64,000 nt of DNA from Tubulanus polymorphus (Eukaryota > Nemertea > Palaeonemertea > Tubulaniformes > Tubulanidae): contig NC_134032.1 of assembly GCF_964204645.1 (NCBI RefSeq), forward strand, positions 5,637,175 through 5,701,174. Reading direction: 5' to 3'. Below the pieces are notes generated by a model. It made no database searches, had not been told where the DNA came from, and saw nothing but the letters and a program-made list of their open reading frames with translations. Positions 58,428-64,000 of this stretch are shown here, one piece after another (the first letter of the stretch is position 1; every line of letters starts with the position of its first letter). Position numbers and translations under genes: made by a program.

Positions 58428-59202
58428 AGGCTGGCTTATGTCGACAAGCAACGCGACGCCTACCGACTCCTACCGACTCCTACCGACGCAACTGAGAGCA
58501 ACCGCGATCGTAGCCCAGCTTATGTCGACTGCGCTCCGATTCGCAGCAACTGAGGCCGACTAGCGGGATATGAGATCCTCCCAGTTGCTTCCCTGCTTAT
58601 GTCGGTTGCGATTACTAGCAACTGCAACGGCTCAAATGGTCACGTGATAAGCATTTTGAGAATAAATTTGAATTATTAGGAAATATATTTCTATTAGAAA
58701 AGCTATTTCTTTAAGACTTTGATCTTTCTGATTCTTTTTTTAATACAACGTGCTAGCGACATCTATAAAGATGGCCGCTCACACCATAATTCTACCAATT
58801 TCGTTTCTAGATCTTCGGTCCAGTCCGCTGCCGTGCTGAAGGTTTGGTTTACGTTTTGAACTACTTGAATTTGAAAGTTTATGACTAATTACGAATGACG
58901 CTAACTAGCGGTGATAATTTGTACTATATATATGCAGTCTCTCATTGGCTGGAACCTCTGCGCTCAGTTCCGTCGCGTCACAGATGAGCTTATGTCGGCT
59001 GCGATCGAAAGCAACTGCCGCCTACCGTAGGCCGGAGTAGAACATGGGCAACTAGCGGGATACGAGTCGGTAGGCGTCGCGTTGCCGTCGCAAGCCGGCT
59101 TATGTCGAACCGATTGAGGAGTAGGCCGCTAGTTGCCACTAATTGGCGATAAACCCAGTTGCGTCGGTAGGCGTCGCGTTGCTTGTCGACATAAGCCAGC
59201 CT
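58428..59202. mobile_element. Non-autonomous TIR element with 40-bp perfect ends
   Basis: 58428-58467 (AGGCTGGCTTATGTCGACAA, then GCAACGCGACGCCTACCGAC) and 59163-59202 are exact complements. GCTTATGTCG(G/A) recurs several times inside in both orientations, so the interior is also partly palindromic. It lies within a TTTGATGTCATAGGG-type repeat. No exact target duplication was found and no transposase is encoded. Confidence 0.85.
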
Positions 59203-60079
59203 GAAAGGGCTATTCGAAATGTATGACCTTGACATCACTAAAACACTTTCAATGATATCTGCCTCCATCAATCCTCATAGGCCTATGACATCAAGACATT
59301 TGCAGACAACGATGTCTGTCTCTGTAATTAATGTTGACATTTTGTTGAATATATAAGGCATGCGTAGAATGAAGACTTTGACCGAGTGTGCTTGATAACT
59401 ATACCGAAACCTGGATACCAGTGACCCTGGTGTACATTTGATATATCATTGCCGTCATTGAGAGATTGAGAAAGAAAGAGAGTGACAAAGTGACAAAGGC
59501 AGAACAGATAAAGCACAAATACTGATAATACGCAGTGTACTGCAGGTCTAGATCGGGTGTTCGTAATCTGATTAGAAAATTGATTTGAATTTATTTATCA
59601 AAACTACATTTATGAATACTTGAATTACAAAATACATGTGTACGCTATATTTGTATTATTAAAAAACAATTGCAGTGGGAATTCAACAACAAAGTAAGCT
59701 CTCTCTTTTACTAACTTTCTAATAGCTAGGTATTGGATAGGCCTAGTTTAAAGTCCAACGTATGCGGTGCAGGGAAACACAGAAATACAGAATCAAACAT
59801 GTTTGATCTCGGAGACATGGTTTCGTGAAACCTCTCATTTCTTGTGAACGTACATGACACAAGGGAACTGCTCGGAAAAGACATGTTCTGTCTCCCATAT
59901 CCATGTTTTCCTGCATCATGTGTGTTTGGCTTTATTGTCTGGCAGAATACCTGAGCTTAATTTAAACATGTATAGGTATAGTCTAATTCATTCTCAGGAT
60001 GCAAGATCCTCCATTGTCAGTATCCCACCACGTCACAGTTTTGCTTTGATTTAAGTTTCTTATCGAGAATCCACAGGAA
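59203..60079. other. Unassigned spacer
   Basis: Begins with another inverted GATGTCATAGG/GGAGGCAG repeat unit (59255-59300). No gene recognised. Confidence 0.3.
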
Positions 60080-60340
60080 TGATAATAGAATGATAATAAT
60101 AATAATAGTAATAATGATAATGATTGTCATTTATAAAGCGCAGTCGCGATAACGCAATATCTGTGTATGATGAATAAACACGAGAAATCCCACAATAAAT
60201 TCAGCCAAAATGAGAAACTTGAATAAAGTACGCCTGATGATGGCTAATAGTCTTTAGCTGAAAGTTGCGCAAATATATACACTCTCCTATTCAAGTTTCT
60301 TGTTTTGGCTGTATTTATTGTGGGATTTCTCGCGTTAATA
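60080..60340. repeat. ATA/ATG microsatellite and foldback with hairpin motif
   Basis: 60080-60125 is ATAATA/ATGATA simple sequence. Arms 60180-60225 and 60289-60333 (CGAGAAATCCCACAATAAAT, TTCAAGTTTCTNGTTTTGGC) are inverted. Between them 60234-60264 reads CTGATGA-T-GGCTAA...TTAGCT-GAAAG, the hammerhead-like hairpin again. Confidence 0.8.
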
Positions 60341-61454
60341 TAGCGCAGGTATCCTAACCAGAGTCAGTTCAAATGCGCTCCAAATAATTAGTTTAATTAC
60401 AAGCCCACGCTTGTTATTCGGAATATTGAATCGAAATAAACCGTTTTCATCCCTTTACGGTTAAGTTAACATGGTGAAAGTGGCTCTCCCTTACACTTTC
60501 TTTGAAAAACAAGGTCACATGTGCTTCAAGTGATGTAAATTGATAAGAAAAATGCACTTTTGATCATACAGCATGTTTTGATATAACAAGACGTGATTTA
60601 CATGTGAACGTGCTATTTAGATGTGGGCAAAATTTTACTTGGGTCTGATCCAGGCCAATTTGACCCGGACCAAATCATCTGTGATGGCAACTTAAGTATT
60701 GCACTCTTAAGTTATGCACTGGTGAAATTTGACTCTGGTGTGGTCCGGGCCAGTATGCCACGAATCGACACGCCTCTTTGTGATCATTGGATATTGGGAA
60801 TTTCATGAGTTGGTATCAAATATTGAGTATGAGTTTGTGAGTAGACTTCTGGGCCTCTTACTGTGGTTAAGACAATTACAGGATTAGAAACAGAATCTAT
60901 TCATCAAAACTTAAAAGTTTCAGAGTATCAAGACTATCGTTAGGTGTCTGACTAGAGGGGGTCCAAAACTTAGTAATTTTTTGCTAGATGATTAAATTTA
61001 GTTTTAGATATTCCAGATTTTATATAGATAGTTTTAATTTCACCTTCCAGAAGAAAGCGATTAATTTAGAATGAATGCAAGGTCATGAGACTGGACAATT
61101 ATAGTGTGAAGTTGAATAGATGATTACTGATTCTGTCTCTGTCTATTCACTGAACAATCATTCATGGAAGAAGCTGATTGCCTGAAATAGTAAATTACCA
61201 TGTTCCTGTTCAGGGGAGGTCATCACCTGTTTCAATTGTTTATTAATGACTGGTCATTATCTGAAGTGGTTGCCATTATCTGAGTCTTGTTGTTTATTGA
61301 TACTCATTGACTGACAACAGATGACCCACTGATTAGTGTGACCTTGACATTGAGCTCACAGACATGGCCTTTACCTTTGTACTACCCCATCTCATGTATC
61401 CTAGTGTTTTGATTGTTTACACTATTGTGAAAGTGACTAAAATTTCAACTGTGG
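60341..61454. other. Unassigned stretch
   Basis: 60640-60760 has GGGTCTGATCCAGGCC and GTGGTCCGGGCC words suggesting a decayed inverted-repeat element. No gene recognised. Confidence 0.3.
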
Positions 61455-61710
61455 TTTTGGAATGGGATGCTGTACTGTGGAATCAGATCCTGCATTGTGG
61501 AACTGGGTCCAGAACTAGAACTGTGTCAGGAACTGAAAAACTTAGTCCAGAACTGTAGAACTAGGCTCAGTACTGTGGAACTGGTTCCAGGATGGTACTG
61601 TGGAACACGATATGGGTGCCTAACTGTGGAGTTGGGTCCAGATCTGTGGAACTGTGTCCAGTAGGGTCCAGAATTGAGGTACTGGATTCTGAACTGTAGA
61701 CCTTGCTCAC
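61455..61710. repeat. CTGTGGAACTGGGTCCAGAA degenerate tandem array
   Basis: Around ten loose units of CTGTGGAACTGGGTCCAGAACTG. The inverse motif forms arrays at 56160-56310 and 62660-62800. The two short open frames across it are repeat translations. Confidence 0.7.
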
Positions 61711-64000
61711 TACAGTATTTAATTGACTTGATTCGTCTTCAGCCTAGATTTTGAAAGTGGTTCCCTATGTGGTTATCATAGAATATGTTCCCACCTGTTA
61801 AAATCCAGTGTGGTTTTCATGGTTTTTCATTTAATCTAGTTTGGTATCCTGTGTAGTGCGAGTACACATAGGCATGTTCCTTTGAAAATCTTCATGTCCA
61901 GCTAATTGTTTAAGGTTTGCTTAGGATTTTTGTCCAGCTTGAAAATTATCATAGGCCTCACAGAAGATTTGGACGGAGAATGAAATGCTCTTCGCAGAGA
62001 GTTAGACCCTAACTGTTGGATCAACATAGCTCCTCTTCTTTTCAGATAGTTTAAGCGTAGTTATTGGAACTGAGCCCCTAATCTAAAATCACTACCCTCT
62101 TGAGCACCCTCTCCCCTCCCATTATAACTGGTTAAATCAAGATTTTAATCAGCTATTCACATCTGATCGTCAAATATCGACATCGAAGGCCAAGGTCATT
62201 GTGACTATCGACACTGACCAAAACTTGGCAGCTGTAATTAACAATGAGATCTATTTATAATCGAAATCAACATCAGTTACTGGAACTGCACACCTTGACC
62301 TCGACCTTCGCCTGAATTATAATCGGGGTAGACGTATTGAGTAGACCAAGTCCAAGGCCATTGTGGTGAGCTCATGTGGTCGATATGGATATCAATTGCT
62401 TAGATTGATTATCAGTGACCATTATAACTACTCAAGACTAACCACTGACCACAGCTCACTGACCACAACTTAGGTTAACCACATTTAAGACTGGCCACTG
62501 ACCATAAGTACGATTGACCACTTGCTCCAGCCAATCGTTAGCTACGGCTGCTGTTAGTAGCCATGTGCTAAACCCAGAAGAAGATGCATGCTTATAGAAG
62601 GCCAGATGCTAAACCAATCGATACTGATACTGGTTTGTTAGCTAAATGTGTGGCTTGTTTCCTACAGTCACGACCCAATACCACAGTTGTGTGCTTTTGA
62701 CTCTGGATCTCTTCCACACTTATGTTGGCTTAATTTAATTCTGAATCCAGTTACACAGTTGTGTGGGTTTTATTTGACTGGATCCAGTTCCACATTGTGT
62801 GCATCTGATTTTGCTCAATTATGTCTAGTATTAATAATTCCCTACAATATCTCTCAAACACTGTTTATTTACCTTGACCACCTGGGTGACCTAAGTGACT
62901 GATGCTGTACTAGGTGGTAGACAATAGCTCCACTGCTGCTTGGATCCGAGCCAATACTATTGACCATCACTAGTTCACCACTGCCACTGACGCAGTTCCA
63001 AGTAAAGCCATACTTTAATAAGTAAACCACCAGTCACCTTGACCTAATGGCAGTATATGATAATACTAGTAATTGGTCAGTTTCTGTAGCTGTCTGTAGA
63101 AATTCATGTTACTTCTTGGTACCGTGTTTACGCCGCTGGTATTGACTGGAATAAAACTATCAGTTCCTTCTCATTGTTCCATGTCATGTGGGTGTTATTA
63201 GCTGTGGATACTTTCGCAACTTTAGGGTAGGCTTACACCTCTACTGCCTTGATTTTTTCATCTTGAATTATCTTTCTTATTTATCATCTTCTTCTTTGTT
63301 TTGGCGATAGACCTTGATATCGTGAAAGCATTTTTGACCAGGGTCGACCATTGCAATGCCAATGAGTTGGTGGCACTGGCTTGATACAGGCCAAATCGGC
63401 TCATCCAGAAATGTTGGAACAGACCTGTGCCAAATTTCAGGTCAAATGTTTAATAAATAACTCACTTACTTGTAGATATAACTCGTATTTTTGCTTATCG
63501 GATATATGAATGTCCAGGGATTTCCCATGTGTTTAAAATAAAAAAGAATCAACGCTCACAAAGGTCACGCTTGCTAAGCTATAATGATGAAATTAGATTA
63601 TATGAATAGATATGAGAACATCGAACATTGGACTATTTGATGCACTTAACGCTTCCAATCTACGGCAGAAAAGTGCCTCAAGAATACTAAAACAATTGCT
63701 GCTGCTTAAAGATTACCTTATGTAAACTAGTTGATTACGACCCAAATTGCGGAAAACTGCAATTTTAAGCCAATCTCAGTGGTGTAGGGTTAAAGTTAGG
63801 TTTAACCGGATACCTGTCTTTGTTGGGTTGGTCAACGTCACAGCAATAAGAAAATTAGGTCATGAACTTCCTTCCTGGTAGGCTTTCTAGGCTTGTTCAC
63901 TAATTTTCTCACAGAGGGAGATATCTTCCAAAATGGCTGATGATGTTTTGTACTTTTTTTTTTAATGATTTTATTTTACTAAATCAAATGCCTTCTCGTA
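61711..64000. other. Unassigned terminal stretch
   Basis: 62660-62800 carries the inverse GGATCCAGTTCCACA motif. 62150-62540 is rich in TGACCACTGACCACA words. Nothing coding is supported to the end of the window. Confidence 0.35.

Overview
The window looks like nuclear DNA of an invertebrate animal, probably marine. Coding potential is confined to multi-finger C2H2 zinc-finger exons with GT-AG style boundaries. The rest is AT-rich and full of small DNA transposons, rolling-circle-like elements, minisatellites and a few reverse-transcriptase fossils. A short TTAGGG-type array is present and the word TAGGCCTA is very common. No species can be named from this alone. There are no operons, rRNA genes, CRISPR arrays or convincing tRNA genes.

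Layout. 0-18.6 kb carries three zinc-finger genes on the plus strand: a 3' part at 1-915, a 17-finger terminal exon at 9149-11073, and a 23-finger terminal exon at 15592-18620. They are collinear paralogues: fingers occur in the same order, two have the same phase-1 acceptor, and all share a short inter-finger motif (LLRGL / VLRGLAPV / VLKGLAPV). The spaces between them are filled with repeats. Family H1 (1073-7965, head-to-tail dimer; third copy reversed at 34854-37531) carries a captured LINE-like reverse-transcriptase fragment, a 31-bp minisatellite and a terminal hairpin ending in CTAA. Family H2 (11702-14924 and reversed 34688-39679) ends with a hairpin plus CTAG. Family H3 (18837-20347, fragment 23095-23447) has 154-bp tandem units and also ends in CTAG. 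These look like non-autonomous Helitron/Helentron-type elements; that is inference from ends, lack of target duplication and tandem copies.

20-46 kb is gene-poor. It holds TIR elements with usable target-site evidence (21070, 25911 with a nested 159-bp element, 27519, 36293), a 26-bp perfect palindrome (39168), and a decayed gene of a lysine/arginine-rich, cysteine/histidine-containing repeat-borne family (40822-42424). Because H1 sits inside H2, and a small element sits inside another, several insertions can be read against their own empty sites.

46-64 kb is mostly non-coding, perhaps intronic. Two short exon-like segments have good splice sites and one open frame (49883-49949, 54410-54520), but neither product is recognised. 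It also contains two elements whose inverted ends are built from short tandem motifs (50480-52588, 56742-57322), a 40-bp perfect-TIR element (58428-59202), foldbacks, and dispersed hairpins resembling, but not matching, a hammerhead ribozyme core.
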